A DNA stretch of 64,000 nucleotides from Dyella sp. EPa41 (GTDB lineage: Bacteria > Pseudomonadota > Gammaproteobacteria > Xanthomonadales > Rhodanobacteraceae): the NCBI RefSeq assembly GCF_016586165.1, contig NZ_BCPR01000001.1, positions 115,912 through 179,911 on the forward strand, written 5' to 3'. A program made the translations under genes and the position numbers. The stretch's first letter is position 1. Each line of letters begins with the position of its first letter. Below the pieces are notes generated by a model that saw nothing but the letters and a program-made list of their open reading frames with translations, ran no database searches and was not told where the DNA came from. Of the stretch, positions 22,536 through 31,109 are shown in pieces.

Positions 22536-23330
22536 ATGCGCTATCCGGGCATGTTCAAGCTGATCATCGTCATGGTGCTCTGCCCGCTGTGCCTGTCGGC
22601 GCTGCACGCGACCACCGGCGTGCGCGAGCTTCGGTCCACCCCCGACATGCGTTCGGCACCGGATGCCGACTACGCGCTGCATGCGGCGAACGACGGCGGC
22701 GCTTCCGTCACCTTGATCGATGTCCATGGCGGCGGCGGCGACTGGCTGCGTGCCGATCCGGCCAGGCTGCCACCCCTCCCCGGCGACGCCCCCGTCGCAG
22801 GCAAATCCGCGTTGCAATGGTTCTACGGCGCCGTCGTGGGCTGGATGCCGGTGCCGGCCGGCTGGCGCCTGCAGCGCGCCGAGATCGGCATGGACGGCGG
22901 CACCGTCTACACCTATGCGTCGCCCGATGGCGCCTCGGCGGGATGGATCACCTATACGGTGATTCCGGCCTGCCTGGGCTGCATGCTGGATGAAACCAAC
23001 GGCCTGCTGCCCGGCGCGGGCGAACGCCTGGCCACGCTGACCGGCTCACCGGAGTCCAACCTCGGCCAGACCCAACCGGTGATGAGCTGGCAGTCGCGTC
23101 CCGACGAATGCACCGCGCTGTTCCGCTATCGATCCGGTGCGCTCACGGTGCATGCCGCCGTGCTGAGCAGCGTGCCGATCTCGGCGCTGGACAGCCGGAA
23201 GGGGGACCTCGCCGTGGCGGATGTCTATGCCGCGCTGCCGGCCGGCAAGTCAGGTGCGGCCGACTACCTGCTCGGCCATTTCAGGCAGGCGTTTCCAGCC
23301 TGCCATTCGCCGAACGGCTGGCCGGGCTGA
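22536..23330 (+). CDS. Exported protein of unknown function
   Basis: A 264-residue protein with an N-terminal signal peptide ending near SALHA. No known motif is recognised. The sequence has a central Trp-rich part (LQWFYGAVVGWMPVPAGWRL), a CLGCM pair that could form a disulfide or bind metal, and two further Cys. A good site (AAGGGAGG) precedes ATG at 22536. Periplasmic or outer-membrane placement is inferred from the signal peptide only. Confidence 0.75.
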   Translation: MRYPGMFKLIIVMVLCPLCLSALHATTGVRELRSTPDMRSAPDADYALHAANDGGASVTLIDVHGGGGDWLRADPARLPPLPGDAPVAGKSALQWFYGAVVGWMPVPAGWRLQRAEIGMDGGTVYTYASPDGASAGWITYTVIPACLGCMLDETNGLLPGAGERLATLTGSPESNLGQTQPVMSWQSRPDECTALFRYRSGALTVHAAVLSSVPISALDSRKGDLAVADVYAALPAGKSGAADYLLGHFRQAFPACHSPNGWPG

Positions 23331-23333
23331 GGT

Positions 23334-24320
23334 TCAGGCGTAACGCCAGCCGTCGATCTCCACCAGCAGCTCCTGGCGACAGATGTCGCCGTGCAGCAGC
23401 AGCACCGGCACGCCAGGCAGGCGTTGCTGCAGGAAGTCGTGCACCAGCGGTGCATCGGTCGGCTGGCGCACATAGGCTTTCAGTGGCGACTGCGTGTCGA
23501 ATCCGGCGGCCATGCCTGCGCTCTGCAGCAGCGTTTCCAGGTTGGTCAGCGTTTCTTCCAGCTGGGCCAGCAGGTCGTCCTCGTGCGCGGAGGCGTGGCC
23601 GACCACGGCCGCGGTGCCGGAGATGGCCAGCGCATCGCCCGCCGGCAGCATCATGGCGCGGGCGAAGCTGGGCGGCGTACGGCCGTATTGGCGCGGATAG
23701 CGCCAGGCGCTCACCTGGCGGGGATTTTCCACGCGCTGGCCGGCCTCGTCGCAGGCCAGCAGGTAGACCTGCAGCCTCGGCGCGGCCGCGTGATGTCCGA
23801 TGGCCGTCGCCGCGGGAAACCCCTCGACGAAGAACCCGCCCATGCCCGTAGCGCGGCCGTCGCAAAACAGCTTGTAGCGCTCGATATCGCCATCGCCACG
23901 GTTGATGTCGCCCAGGTAATTCCAGATCCGCTGCACGTGCCGTTCGCGGCGCGTGGCCAGGAACCGGCACAGCTGGCCATAGGCTTCGTGCGCGGTGTCG
24001 CGCGGACCGCCGTGGGCCCGTTCGTCCAGCGTGATCGCGGCGAACAGCCAGCCGTCGCCGGCCGACCACTGCACGTCGTCCTCGCGGCCGTGGTTAACCG
24101 CGCCGGCCACCTGCCAGATCTCCATCGGGACCGGCGCGTCGAGGCCTTCCAGGTCGACGCCCAGCCAGCGCGGGTCCTCGCTTTGCGCGGCACCGGCGCC
24201 AAAGCCGAAGACGGCGAGGGTGCCCGGTTCGCGCAAGACCGTCTCCGGGGCGGCGTGGCGGTAGGACACCTGGGGCGCGCGGCGTAGCGCGATCCTTGCG
24301 TTTTCACAACCCTGAACCAT
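23334..24320 (-). CDS. xanB2: Chorismatase (3-hydroxybenzoate synthase, XanB2-like)
   Basis: Cleaves chorismate, probably to 3-hydroxybenzoate (and 4-hydroxybenzoate), the aromatic head group of xanthomonadin. The 328-residue form starts at ATG 24320; a TTG start 6 codons upstream is possible. The call rests on features such as HVQRIWNYLGDIN, RYKLFCDGRA, and the C-terminal LLLHGDICRQELLVEIDGW. It is divergent from the carrier protein gene by 91 bases. Place and partner genes strongly support a pigment role. Confidence 0.85.
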   Translation of the reverse strand: MVQGCENARIALRRAPQVSYRHAAPETVLREPGTLAVFGFGAGAAQSEDPRWLGVDLEGLDAPVPMEIWQVAGAVNHGREDDVQWSAGDGWLFAAITLDERAHGGPRDTAHEAYGQLCRFLATRRERHVQRIWNYLGDINRGDGDIERYKLFCDGRATGMGGFFVEGFPAATAIGHHAAAPRLQVYLLACDEAGQRVENPRQVSAWRYPRQYGRTPPSFARAMMLPAGDALAISGTAAVVGHASAHEDDLLAQLEETLTNLETLLQSAGMAAGFDTQSPLKAYVRQPTDAPLVHDFLQQRLPGVPVLLLHGDICRQELLVEIDGWRYA

Positions 24321-24411
24321 GGGAAACAAGCCGGGCAATCGGGGTCGCTATGTTACACTCGCCGGTCGCCGCCTCCGGGGGAGAGGCGCTTGAAAGGGTA
24401 CGGAATCGGGC

Positions 24412-24681
24412 ATGGCCGAGCAGAGCACCGCACAACACGAACTGGCCACTTTGATCGTGGAAAGCCTCAATCTGGAAACCGTGTCAGCCGACCAGATCGA
24501 CCCTGATGCCCCCTTGTTCGGCGGCGATCTGGGCCTCGACTCCATCGATGCACTGGAAATCGCGCTGGCCGTGTCCAAGCGCTACGGCTTCCAGCTGCGC
24601 TCGGACAACCCGGAAAACCGCCAGATCTTTTCCAGCCTGCGCGCGCTGTCCGAGCATGTCGAACGGCACCGTGCCGTTTGA
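24412..24681 (+). CDS. xanC: Acyl carrier protein of the pigment cluster (XanC-like)
   Basis: An 89-residue phosphopantetheine carrier that would hold the aryl-polyene chain. The attachment site is Ser44 in GLDSIDALEI, with helix 2 (IDALEIALAVSKRYG) fitting an ACP. In Xanthomonas the XanC partner is loaded with 3-hydroxybenzoate by an adenylating ligase. Its TGA stop lies inside the left end of a 287-base MITE-like element, so the gene end has been formed or replaced by that insertion. Confidence 0.88.
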   Translation: MAEQSTAQHELATLIVESLNLETVSADQIDPDAPLFGGDLGLDSIDALEIALAVSKRYGFQLRSDNPENRQIFSSLRALSEHVERHRAV

Positions 24682-24965
24682 GGCGACACTGACCAAGTAT
24701 CACCGTCGTCATGATGTCGGGATGGCTGGCAAGGTGTGTCGCGTGGCGCCGGCCAGACTGGCTGTCTTACCAGGACGCGCGGCGCGGCTTGCCAGCCATC
24801 CAGACATCACCCCATCATTCGACACTCAAAGGGGCCCACCCTGTCTGTCCGCAGCCCTTCGGTCCGTTGACTCAACAGCCAGCCAGTCTGCCTTCGCCAA
24901 TGGCCCTGTGGCCTGCGAACAGACAGGGTGGTTGACGACGGAGATACTTGGTCAGTGTCGCCTCA
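24679..24965. mobile_element. MITE-like element with 33-bp terminal inverted repeats
   Basis: TGAGGCGACACTGACC opens the element at 24679 and its complement closes it at 24965; the two 33-base ends (24679-24711 and 24933-24965) differ at one position. Inside are two more long hairpins: 24713-24733 with 24788-24808 (20 of 21) and 24836-24854 with 24913-24931 (18 of 19). It encodes no transposase and shows no clear target-site duplication. The left end supplies the stop of the ACP gene. A small non-autonomous mobile element is the best reading. Confidence 0.7.
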
Positions 24966-25044
24966 ACCGACGTCCGGCATGATGTCATCGGCGCGCGGCA
25001 CACTGGTGCCGTCGCCGCGACTCAGCGAGCAGGCCCAGCCACGC

Positions 25045-25767
25045 ATGTCCTCTGTTCCCGCCCTTCCATCGACATCCCCGTCACGGCGCTGGCTGCCGTT
25101 GATGCTCGGCTACCCGGTGCTGGCGATGGCCGGTGTGCTGACGCACCGCCAGGGCTTTTCCCTGGCCGCGTGCGCCCTGCTGCTCACCTTGTTGATGGCG
25201 CCGGCCCTGGCCGCGCGCCGTATCGGTGCGTGGACTCTCTGGACGCTGGCCCTCGGCGCGATGGGCTGGCTGTGGATGCGCGGCTACGTTGGCCTGCTGC
25301 TGGAATGCGTGCCCATCGCCATCAACCTGCTGGTGGCCTCGCTGTTCGGGCGCAGTCTTCGACACGGTTCGACGCCATTGATCGCCCGCTTCATCGAGGC
25401 GGTGGAAGGACCCGAGCGTCTGCAGGCGCCGGGCCTGATGCGTTACGCGCGCCGGCTGACCTGGTTCTGGGCGCTGCTGGCGTCGGTGCAGGCAACCGTG
25501 CTCGCCGCCTTGCTGCTGTGCGCCGAGCCCGGCGGCCTGTTCGTCTCGCTGGGCCTCGCCTCGCCGTTGCCGGTACCGGCCGGCTGGGCGCAGTCCTACG
25601 TGCATGTCGGCGGCTACGTGGTGATCGCCGCCGCGTTCCTGCTCGAACACGTCTATCGCCGCTGGCGCCTGCGCCATCTCACCCATCCGCGCCTGCACGA
25701 ACTGGCGCTGGGCATTGCGGCGCGCTGGCCGCAGCTGGTGCGTGGGCAGGATCCGGCAGCGCCATGA
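25045..25767 (+). CDS. Membrane protein of the aryl-polyene cluster (COG4648-like)
   Basis: A 240-residue integral membrane protein with about five to six hydrophobic helices, starting with RRWLPLMLGYPVLAMAGVLT. In aryl-polyene loci this gene is sometimes labelled a ketosynthase, although it has no ketosynthase residues. The start is unclear: 25045 was chosen, but ATG at 24979 or 24982 is also open, just after the mobile element. It overlaps the dehydratase start by an ATGA. Confidence 0.75.
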   Translation: MSSVPALPSTSPSRRWLPLMLGYPVLAMAGVLTHRQGFSLAACALLLTLLMAPALAARRIGAWTLWTLALGAMGWLWMRGYVGLLLECVPIAINLLVASLFGRSLRHGSTPLIARFIEAVEGPERLQAPGLMRYARRLTWFWALLASVQATVLAALLLCAEPGGLFVSLGLASPLPVPAGWAQSYVHVGGYVVIAAAFLLEHVYRRWRLRHLTHPRLHELALGIAARWPQLVRGQDPAAP

Positions 25768-26063
25768 GCCATGCCATGTTCCATCGCGAATTCTCCGTGG
25801 CGCATGATCATCCGAGCTTGCCCGGGCACTTTCCCGGCTCGCCCCTGGTGCCGGGCGTGATGCTGCTGGAGCAGGTCGCGCTGGCCTTGCGTGCGTGGCG
25901 CGGCGAACGCATGGCGCGCGTGCAGGACGCGAAGTTCGTGGCGCCGCTGCTGCCGGAGCAGCAAGCGCAGGTGGTGCTGACCGAGGTGAATGGGCGCGTG
26001 CGCTTCGAAATCCGCCGCGACGACGAACTGCTCGCGCGCGGAACGGTCGAGGGCGCGCCATGA
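25764..26063 (+). CDS. Hotdog dehydratase (FabZ/ApeI-like)
   Basis: A 99-residue single hotdog domain with LPGHFPGSPLVPGVMLLEQV, the FabZ/FabA-type signature carrying the catalytic His. It would dehydrate 3-hydroxyacyl-ACP intermediates to build the polyene. It overlaps both neighbours by ATGA (start 25764) and ATGA (stop 26063), so it is translated within the cluster operon. Confidence 0.85.
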   Translation: MSHAMFHREFSVAHDHPSLPGHFPGSPLVPGVMLLEQVALALRAWRGERMARVQDAKFVAPLLPEQQAQVVLTEVNGRVRFEIRRDDELLARGTVEGAP

Positions 26064-27013
26064 GCGAGCACTGGCAGAGCCGTCCCGAAGGTGGCGGACG
26101 CTTCGCCCTGTGGCTGATCCGCACGGTGGCGCTGCATGGCGGGCGGCCGCTCGGCCGCGCGTTCCTGTATCCGATCACGCTGTACTTCTACTGCCGCCGC
26201 CGGCCCGAGCGCGAAGCGTCACGCCGCTTCCTCGAACGGGTGCTGGGCAAACCGGTGGGCGCGTGGCAGGTGATGAAGCACCTTCACGCATTCGCCGCGA
26301 TCACGCTCGATCGCATCTTCCTGCTCGCGCGCGGGGAGAAGGGTTTCGATATCGCGGTGGAAGGCCTGGATGAACTCGAATCCGCGCTGGCGCAAGGCCG
26401 CGGCATGCTGCTGATGGGTTCGCACCAGGGCAGCTTCGAGGCGCTTCGCGCACTCAGCCTGCGTCGCCCCGATATCCCGCTGCGCGTGGTGCTGGACAAG
26501 CAGAAGACGCCGGACATGACGGAACTGCTGGAGGCGCTCGCGCCGGATATCGGCGCCAATGTGATCGACGCGTCGCTGGGCGGCGCCTCGATCACGCTGG
26601 CCATGGCCGAGGCCTGCGGGAAGGGCGCGATGGTCGCGCTGCTGGCCGATCGCGGACGCGAGCACGAAGTGCTGCGCCGCACGCCCTTTCTCGGCGAGCC
26701 GGCGCCGTTTCCCGTCGGCCCGTGGCTGCTGGCGCACTCGCTGCGCGTGCCGGTGATGCTGTGCTTCGGCTTGTACGAAGGCGGCAATCGCTATCGCCTG
26801 ATCTTCGAACGTTTCGCGGACCCCGTGGACATTCCCCGGCAGGACCGCACCCGGGCGCTGGATGCCTGGATAGCCCGCTACGCCGCGCGCGTGGAACACT
26901 ACGTGCACGTGGCTCCCTACAATTGGTTCAACTTCTATGATTTCTGGCAGCAAGACATGGCTACTGCTGTGCGGCCTGACGCTGTCGCTGTGCGCGAACG
27001 CGTCGGCGCCTGA
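26060..27013 (+). CDS. LpxL/HtrB-type acyltransferase
   Basis: A 317-residue membrane-associated acyltransferase of the lipid A lauroyl/myristoyl transferase type. The HX4E motif is in GSHQGSFEAL near residue 127. In aryl-polyene clusters such enzymes are thought to attach the polyene to a lipid carrier in the envelope. The last 77 bases overlap the next gene in another frame, which encodes that gene's signal peptide. Confidence 0.85.
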   Translation: MSEHWQSRPEGGGRFALWLIRTVALHGGRPLGRAFLYPITLYFYCRRRPEREASRRFLERVLGKPVGAWQVMKHLHAFAAITLDRIFLLARGEKGFDIAVEGLDELESALAQGRGMLLMGSHQGSFEALRALSLRRPDIPLRVVLDKQKTPDMTELLEALAPDIGANVIDASLGGASITLAMAEACGKGAMVALLADRGREHEVLRRTPFLGEPAPFPVGPWLLAHSLRVPVMLCFGLYEGGNRYRLIFERFADPVDIPRQDRTRALDAWIARYAARVEHYVHVAPYNWFNFYDFWQQDMATAVRPDAVAVRERVGA

Positions 27014-27584
27014 GGAAGCCGCCACGGCGCGCGCGCTGGTGGCTTCGCTGGGCCGTCCGGCGCCGGCGCGCACGCCGTTCGCGGAGGCGCGCTTCATGAA
27101 GATGCTGGACCAGCCGCTGGTGGTGTCCGGCGAGTTGTCGTGGCTGGGCGGCGATCGGCTGGAGCGCCGTGTCGAACACCCGAACCGCGAGGTATCGACC
27201 ATCGCCGACGGCGAGGTGAGCCAGGAGCGCGAGGGACGCGAGCCGCGTCGCTTCTCGCTCAAGCGCGCCCCCCAGCTGCAGATCCTGCTCGACAGTTTCG
27301 TGGCCATGCTCGGTGGCGATGCCACGCGCCTGGAGCAGGCATTCACCATCCAGTACAGCGGCGACGATGCGCGGCGCTGGACGCTTGCGCTCACGCCGCG
27401 CGATCCCAAGCTGGTGCGCACGGTCAGTCGCATCGAGATCGACGGCGCCGGCAACGAGCCGCATTGCATGCGCATGCAGGAGGCCGATGGTGATCTCGCC
27501 GTCGACCTGCTCGGCCCTCTTGCCGCCAAGATGCCAGCGACGCCGACGCGCGATGCGCTCGCGGCGCTTTGCCGGGGCGGCTAG
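26937..27584 (+). CDS. LolA-like periplasmic lipoprotein-carrier protein
   Basis: A 215-residue protein with a signal peptide (TWLLLCGLTLSLCANASA) and the LolA-like strand pattern GELSWLGGDRLERRV, VSTIADGEVSQ and EIDGAGNEPHCMRM. In aryl-polyene loci this protein probably carries the hydrophobic pigment across the periplasm. Its start at 26937 overlaps the acyltransferase by 77 bases, unusually long. No ribosome site is visible at that ATG, so translation may depend on the upstream gene. Confidence 0.8.
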   Translation: MISGSKTWLLLCGLTLSLCANASAPEEAATARALVASLGRPAPARTPFAEARFMKMLDQPLVVSGELSWLGGDRLERRVEHPNREVSTIADGEVSQEREGREPRRFSLKRAPQLQILLDSFVAMLGGDATRLEQAFTIQYSGDDARRWTLALTPRDPKLVRTVSRIEIDGAGNEPHCMRMQEADGDLAVDLLGPLAAKMPATPTRDALAALCRGG

Positions 27585-27586
27585 GC

Positions 27587-29905
27587 ATGCGGCCAGGCGG
27601 TCGGTGGATCCTGCTGGCGGTGTGGGTGGTGGCGCTTGCCGCCATCGGCGCGTTCGTCGCGCAGCGCTTGCGCGTCAGCACCGACCTGCGCAGCTTCATG
27701 CCCGCGCCGACCACGCCGGACCAGCGCCTGCTGATGGAGCAGGTGGGCGAGGGGCCGGGTTCGCGCCTGCTGCTGCTCGCCATCGCCGGCAAGTCCGACG
27801 AACAGCTGGCGGCGTTGAGCCAGCAACTGGCGACGTCGCTGCGCAAGGATGAACGTTACAGCCAGGTGCTCAATGGCAGCTTCGACATCGGCTCGCTCGA
27901 TGAGCAACTGTTGCCGTATCGCTACCTGTTGTCGCCGACGTTCGACGCGCAGCCGATGGATGCGCCGTTCCTGCGCGATCAACTCGAACAGCGGCTGGAA
28001 GACCTGTCCTCGCCCGCAGCCGGTTTGCTCAAGGGCCTGCTGCCGCGCGATCCGACCCTGGAAGTGCTGAAGCTGGCCGAGCGCTGGACGCCGCCGAAGT
28101 CGCCGGACGTGCGCGAAGGCGTGTGGTTCTCCCCGCAGAACGAAGCCCTGCTGCTGGTGCAGACGCGCGCCGCGGGCTTCGACCCGGACGCGCAGGGTGT
28201 CGCGATCGATGGCATTCGCAAGGCCTTCGCCGCATTGCCGGAGCACGAAGGCGCGACACTCAAGCTCAGTGGGCCGGGGTACTTCAGCGTGGTGGCCAAT
28301 GCGCAGACGCGCGGACAGGCCGAATGGATCGGCCGCATTTCCACGGTGGGCTTCATCGTATTGCTGCTCCTGGCCTACCGCAGCATCGGTTCGCTGCTGT
28401 TGTCGGCGCTGCCCATCGCCAGCGCGGCGCTCGCGGGCATCGCGGCGTTGATCGTGCTGTTTCCGCAGGTGCACGGCATCACGCTCGCGTTTGGCTTCAC
28501 CTTGCTCGGCGTCGCGCAGGAATACCCGATCCGTGTGCTCAGCCATCGGCGCGCCGGTGAAAACGCGCTGCAAAGCGTGCGCGACCTGTGGCCGTTGTTG
28601 CTCACCGCGATCGCTTCGGCCTGCATCGCCTATCTCGCCTTCTACGCGTCAGGGGTAAACGGCCTCAAGCAGCTGGCGGTGTTCACCATCACGGGCCTGC
28701 TGGTGGCGGGGTTCAGCACGCGCTACCTGCTGGCGCACCTGTTGCCTGGGCGCGTGCACGATGTGGCCGGCATGGGCTGGCTGGTGCGCGCGCGACGCGG
28801 GGTCGATGCCTTGCCGCGCCCGCGCTGGATTCCCGTGCTGGTGGCGGTCGTCACGGTGTTGATGCTGGTCTTCGCCCGAGGCGCGTTCTGGCAGAACGAC
28901 CTGTCGGCGTTGACGCCCCTGCCGCAGGATCTGCTGCGGGAGGACGCGCGGCTCCGCGAAGCCCTGGGCGCGCCGGACGTGCGCTATCTGCTGGTGATGG
29001 AGGCGCACGACGAACAAGGCGTGCTCGCCCTGTCCGAACGCCTGCAGCCCACCGTCGACGCGTTGGTCGCCAGGCATGCCGTCGACGCCGTCGAGTTGCC
29101 TTCCCGCTATGTGCCCAGCGAGGCCGTGCAGCGCATGCGCCAGCAGCGTCTGCCTGATCGCGCGGCGCTGGAGCGAGCACTGTCGGAAGCCGGGCAGGGT
29201 ATGCCGTTCCAGGCAGGTCTGTTCGCGCCGTTCATCGACGACGTGCAGAAGGCGCGCGCGTTGCCACCGCTGACGGAAGAGCGCTTCGCCATGTCGCCAC
29301 TGGGTCAGCGCGTCTCGGCGATGCTGATGCCGCGCGGTGATCATTGGGTCGGCCTGGGCACGCTCAGCGGCGTGCACGACGTGGCAGCCTTGCAGGCGCT
29401 TGCCCAAGGCGGCAACGGCGCGGTACGCCTGCTCGACCTGAAGGAGACCGCGGAGTCGATGGTGGTGGACTACCGCACGCGCATCCTGCATGCGCTGCTC
29501 GCCGCCACCCTGCTGCTGGTGGTGGCGATCACCGTGGCGTTGCGCAGCGTCCGGCGCGCCTGGCACGTGCTGGCGCCGATGACGCTGGCGACCTTCCTGG
29601 TGCTGGCGGCGGAGCGCGTGGCGGGCGTGGAGGTGTCGCTGTTCCACCTGGTGGCGCTGATCCTCGCGGCGGGCCTGGGCCTGCACTACGCCTTGTTCTT
29701 CGAGCGCGACACCGGCGACGCCGCCGAGCAACGGCGTACGCTGCACGCGACGCTGGTGTGCGTGCTTTCGGCCTTGCTGGTATTCGGCATGCTGGCCTGG
29801 AGCTCGATTCCGGTCCTTCGCGCCATCGGGCTTACCGTGAGTCTCGGCGTCGCCTTCCATTTCTGTCTTTCGATCCTGATGGCGCCGCATGCTCGCCAAG
29901 ACTGA
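27587..29905 (+). CDS. MMPL/RND-type exporter of the pigment cluster
   Basis: A 772-residue inner-membrane RND/MMPL transporter with two similar halves, each with one helix, a large periplasmic loop and a block of five helices. The first block follows near residue 250 (ISTVGFIVLLLLAYRSIGSL) and the second near 635. It starts at ATG 27587, just after the LolA-like stop, and its end overlaps the next gene by 17 bases. Export of the aryl polyene, with the LolA-like protein, is inferred from synteny. Confidence 0.88.
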   Translation: MRPGGRWILLAVWVVALAAIGAFVAQRLRVSTDLRSFMPAPTTPDQRLLMEQVGEGPGSRLLLLAIAGKSDEQLAALSQQLATSLRKDERYSQVLNGSFDIGSLDEQLLPYRYLLSPTFDAQPMDAPFLRDQLEQRLEDLSSPAAGLLKGLLPRDPTLEVLKLAERWTPPKSPDVREGVWFSPQNEALLLVQTRAAGFDPDAQGVAIDGIRKAFAALPEHEGATLKLSGPGYFSVVANAQTRGQAEWIGRISTVGFIVLLLLAYRSIGSLLLSALPIASAALAGIAALIVLFPQVHGITLAFGFTLLGVAQEYPIRVLSHRRAGENALQSVRDLWPLLLTAIASACIAYLAFYASGVNGLKQLAVFTITGLLVAGFSTRYLLAHLLPGRVHDVAGMGWLVRARRGVDALPRPRWIPVLVAVVTVLMLVFARGAFWQNDLSALTPLPQDLLREDARLREALGAPDVRYLLVMEAHDEQGVLALSERLQPTVDALVARHAVDAVELPSRYVPSEAVQRMRQQRLPDRAALERALSEAGQGMPFQAGLFAPFIDDVQKARALPPLTEERFAMSPLGQRVSAMLMPRGDHWVGLGTLSGVHDVAALQALAQGGNGAVRLLDLKETAESMVVDYRTRILHALLAATLLLVVAITVALRSVRRAWHVLAPMTLATFLVLAAERVAGVEVSLFHLVALILAAGLGLHYALFFERDTGDAAEQRRTLHATLVCVLSALLVFGMLAWSSIPVLRAIGLTVSLGVAFHFCLSILMAPHARQD

Positions 29906-30323
29906 CTGGGCGCATCTCATCCCTCACCAGGGCGCCATGTGCCTGCTCGACGCCGTGCTGGCGTGGGACGACGCCACCATCCGCGCGGTGAGCGACAGCC
30001 ATGCGCGCGCCGATCATCCGTTGCGTGGCCAGCATGGCCTCCATGCCGTGCACCTGGCCGAATACGGTGCCCAGGCGATGGCCGTGCATGGCGCCCTGCT
30101 GGCGCGCCGACGCGGTATCGTCGAGGCGCGTCCAGGCCGGCTGGTGAGCCTGCGCGACGTGGCACTGGCGGTGGAATACGTCGATCCCGGCGATGGCCAT
30201 CTGGACGTCCATGCCCAATGCCTGTACGCCGATGAGGCAGGGGCGCAGTATGCGTTTCGCGTGGAGCAGCGCGGCCGCCTGCTGGCATCCGGGCGCGCGG
30301 CGGTCATCCATCCCGTTTCCTGA
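29889..30323 (+). CDS. Hotdog protein (ApeP-like dehydratase/thioesterase)
   Basis: A 144-residue hotdog-fold protein with IPHQGAMCLLDAV near the N-terminus, where the His sits at the active-site position. It is the second dehydratase-like protein of the cluster and may act on a different chain length, or hydrolyse the ACP ester. It overlaps the exporter by 17 bases and is followed by fabG 14 bases later. Confidence 0.82.
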   Translation: MLAKTDWAHLIPHQGAMCLLDAVLAWDDATIRAVSDSHARADHPLRGQHGLHAVHLAEYGAQAMAVHGALLARRRGIVEARPGRLVSLRDVALAVEYVDPGDGHLDVHAQCLYADEAGAQYAFRVEQRGRLLASGRAAVIHPVS

Positions 30324-30337
30324 TTGCGAGGTCAGCC

Positions 30338-31075
30338 ATGCCGCACGCCCACGCTTCCCGACGCGCCCTGGTTACCGGTGGCAGTGGCGACCTTGGCGGC
30401 GCGATCTGCAACGCGCTGGCGCAGGGCGGTTATCACGTGATCGTCCATGCGAATGCGTCGCTGGCACGCGCCGATGACGTGGCGGCAGCCATTCGCGATG
30501 CGGGCGGCAGCGCGCAGTCCGTCGCGTTCGACGTCACCGATGCCCCCGCCACGCGGCAGGCGATCGATGCCTTGCTGGCCGACGGCACCATCCACGCGGT
30601 GATCAACAACGCGGGCGTGCATGCCGATGGCCCCCTGGCCGGTCTCTCCGGGGAAGCATGGCACCGGGTCATCGACGTCTCGCTGCATGGCTTCTTCCAT
30701 GTCACCCAGCCGCTGCTGTTGCCGATGGCGCGGGCGCGCTTCGGGCGCATCGTGTCGGTGAGTTCGGTGGCCGCGCAGCTGGGCAATCGGGGGCAGGCGA
30801 ATTACGCCGCCGCGAAATCGGCCCTGCATGGCGCCACGCGTTCGCTTGCGCGCGAGATGGCGTCGCGCGGGATTACCGCCAACGTGGTGGCGCCGGGCGT
30901 GATCGAGGGACGCATGATCGGCGAGGAGTTTCCGCCCGAGCGCATCCGCGAGATCGTGCCGGCCCAGCGCGCCGGCAAGCCGGAAGAAGTGGCGGCGCTG
31001 GTGGCGTTCCTCTGTTCGGAGGCGGCCGGCTACATCAACGGCCAGGTCATCGGCGTCAACGGCGGCATGGCGTGA
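30338..31075 (+). CDS. 3-oxoacyl-ACP reductase (FabG-like)
   Basis: A 245-residue short-chain dehydrogenase that would reduce 3-ketoacyl intermediates during polyene elongation. TGGSGDLGG (residues 14-22) is the NADPH-binding glycine motif and YAAAK the active-site Tyr-Lys. NNAGVHADGPL and the Ser in VSVSSVAAQL complete the catalytic set. It ends the rightward block; the glycosyltransferase gene converges on it with a 34-base gap. Confidence 0.9.
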   Translation: MPHAHASRRALVTGGSGDLGGAICNALAQGGYHVIVHANASLARADDVAAAIRDAGGSAQSVAFDVTDAPATRQAIDALLADGTIHAVINNAGVHADGPLAGLSGEAWHRVIDVSLHGFFHVTQPLLLPMARARFGRIVSVSSVAAQLGNRGQANYAAAKSALHGATRSLAREMASRGITANVVAPGVIEGRMIGEEFPPERIREIVPAQRAGKPEEVAALVAFLCSEAAGYINGQVIGVNGGMA

Positions 31076-31109
31076 CACGATCGCCGGAGCCGCCCCCGGG
31101 ATCCGCCGG

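Noticed and set aside
21006..22817. 603-codon minus-strand frame antisense to glmU
   Set aside because: glmU is fully supported, and the mirror frame shows no domain or ribosome site.
24679..24965. Element at 24679 as part of the COG4648-like protein
   Set aside because: Starting that protein inside the element would make its first residues from inverted-repeat DNA; a start at or after 24979 fits better.
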